Below are positions 16,349 to 17,521 of a stretch of 17,521 nt of DNA, piece after piece (position 1 is the first letter of the stretch; each line of letters begins with the position of its first letter). Position numbers and translations under genes: made by a program. The notes beneath the pieces were generated by a model. The model was not told where the DNA came from. It did not search any database and saw nothing but the letters and a program-made list of their open reading frames with translations. The stretch comes from Fragilaria radians (taxonomy: Eukaryota; Bacillariophyta; Fragilariophyceae; Fragilariales; Fragilariaceae): positions 12,577-30,097 of the forward strand of contig CAAAJI010000317.1 in the NCBI GenBank assembly GCA_900642245.1, written 5' to 3'.

Positions 16349-17521
16349 CAACCATTATTACTCAGAAAAAAAAGCTGATTCTATATTATGAAAGTGTTGA
16401 TATGATTCCAATATTATTCTCATTTAACAAAGCTACTGCTGTTTGAACTTTCTTTCTGAGCCTTTTTCTTCTTAAATGCTACACTTGGTCAAATGTTTGA
16501 ATTCCTTGAACTTTCCTATAGCTTCATGGTTACTCTAAGTTGAAGTCTAGAACATTAGTGTCACTGTTAGGAAAAACGGCCAACTGGTCCCACTTGCAAT
16601 GCAGGAGATAAGCTTCTGTATGGTGCTGTAGATTAATCATTGTCAAACTTTTGAATTTGAAAGAATTTCAGCGTATTTTGTAGACTTACATGGACTTGCA
16701 CTTTTTCCTGAAATCACTACCCAAAAAGGAAACAGGGTCCTGTAAGTCATTATATTACCCCCATGTTTTATCTTTGGTTGACAACCTTTCCTCCATCCTT
16801 TTTCTCACTTAGGAAATTGATAATATTGATTTTGGATGTTCCATTCACACTTTTTTTGTCCAAAAGATTAATCGCAAGACAGCATAGTAGACACAAGTAT
16901 TCAACTTTAACTTAAAAAAAACATTTGTTAAAGGGCGGAAACATAAATCTTTTGTATTGATAGTTTCTTAGTTTTCTAAAATAATATTCAATATTTTGTT
17001 TAAAAATACAGAAAATTTAACTATAATTTATTGTTACATCGCAGCGGTTATAAATGATTGTAATTTGCGTTTGTTCACGTTCATAACAACTCACTGGTTT
17101 GGAATGTTACGTCGCAATGTTAATCAATGTTTGAAATTATGATTTATATGATATTGTTTATGGTGATAATTGTCGTTAGCTTCTGAGTCTTTGTGCTATT
17201 TTAAGATATCCGAAAAGGCTATATTGAAAATTGAGCCTTAAGATAATTTAGTATTTGCATAGCTAGCGCAGTTCCTTGGTACTACTTTTCAATGTGCTAA
17301 TAAAAGAGTTGTGCATAACATCAGTCATTTTTCTGGCATCGATGCACGATGCTACAAATTTTTCCTCACGTATCCACAACATTAACTGTAAAAGATCCTT
17401 CAACGTTGCTATTTATGACTAATCGTCCACGATTTTACTTATTTATTATAAACTTGTAAAGATTAGACTTTCTTCCTATTCTTGATGCTGTTGTCATCTC
17501 TTTAAACCGTCATTGCTCACA
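16349..17521. other. Non-coding tail of the window
   Basis: About 1.17 kb, AT-rich, with no supported ORF. It should contain the LRR gene's 3' end signals, but none can be placed. The dispersed repeat copy at 17138-17245 is the only structure seen. Confidence 0.5.
17138..17245 (+). repeat. Dispersed repeat, copy B (partner at 3017-3132)
   Basis: Same orientation as copy A; best-matching core CTTTGTGCTATTTTAAGA..TCCGAAAA and ATTGAAAATT. There are several small gaps and no terminal structure. It lies about 0.8 kb downstream of the LRR gene. Confidence 0.45.

Noticed and set aside
1..17521. tRNA genes, rRNA, CRISPR arrays, bacterial-type operons or defence systems
   Set aside because: No cloverleaf-like segments with a GTTCRA box, no regular short repeat arrays and no prokaryotic gene packing were seen; all content fits a eukaryotic accessory region.

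Overview
The window looks like accessory sequence from a diatom nuclear genome, probably pennate. The evidence is AT-rich intergenic DNA, degenerate Ty1/Copia and Ty3/Gypsy retroelements whose gag, protease and RNase H segments resemble diatom lineages as I remember them, an LRR protein of the ribonuclease-inhibitor type, and single-pass membrane proteins with Pro/Ser/Thr linkers and FG-GAP beta-propeller repeats. The species is not determined. No tRNA, rRNA or CRISPR array was seen. Boundaries and similarities were read by eye, with no database search.

Layout: 1-89 is the last codons of an FG-GAP gene whose paralogue lies at 8.8-11.5 kb; their 3' flanks also match. 90-1811 is mostly non-coding. 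1812-2430 is an uncharacterised reading frame interrupted by one TAG. 2.7-3.15 kb holds a tandem duplication and a dispersed repeat. 3312-3650 is a weak hypothetical ORF. About 4.80-7.76 kb is a minus-strand Ty3/Gypsy relic: gag, protease, reverse transcriptase and RNase H are recognisable, integrase is missing, and LTR-like repeats lie at the edges.

8789-11525 is the most informative gene. It would encode a Cys-pair N-terminal domain, a membrane segment, a Pro-rich stalk and a beta-propeller. It is rearranged in three ways: an N-terminal frameshift, an in-frame 555-bp tandem duplication whose second copy lacks the membrane segment, and an inversion that puts the middle of the propeller on the minus strand while both ends stay on plus.

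11.95-13.23 kb is a Copia relic (gag, zinc knuckles, protease, integrase start). 13479-15336 is a second, unrelated Copia element with 151/152-bp LTRs and a 5-bp target duplication ATAGG, internally deleted. It sits 16 bp upstream of the ATG of an intact 331-codon LRR gene (15353-16348), so that gene is now preceded by an LTR instead of its original upstream DNA. The last 1.17 kb is non-coding.

The genes do not form a pathway. The window reads as a turnover zone where surface-receptor-like and LRR genes are duplicated, inverted and invaded by LTR elements. The only intact gene I would defend is the LRR gene.
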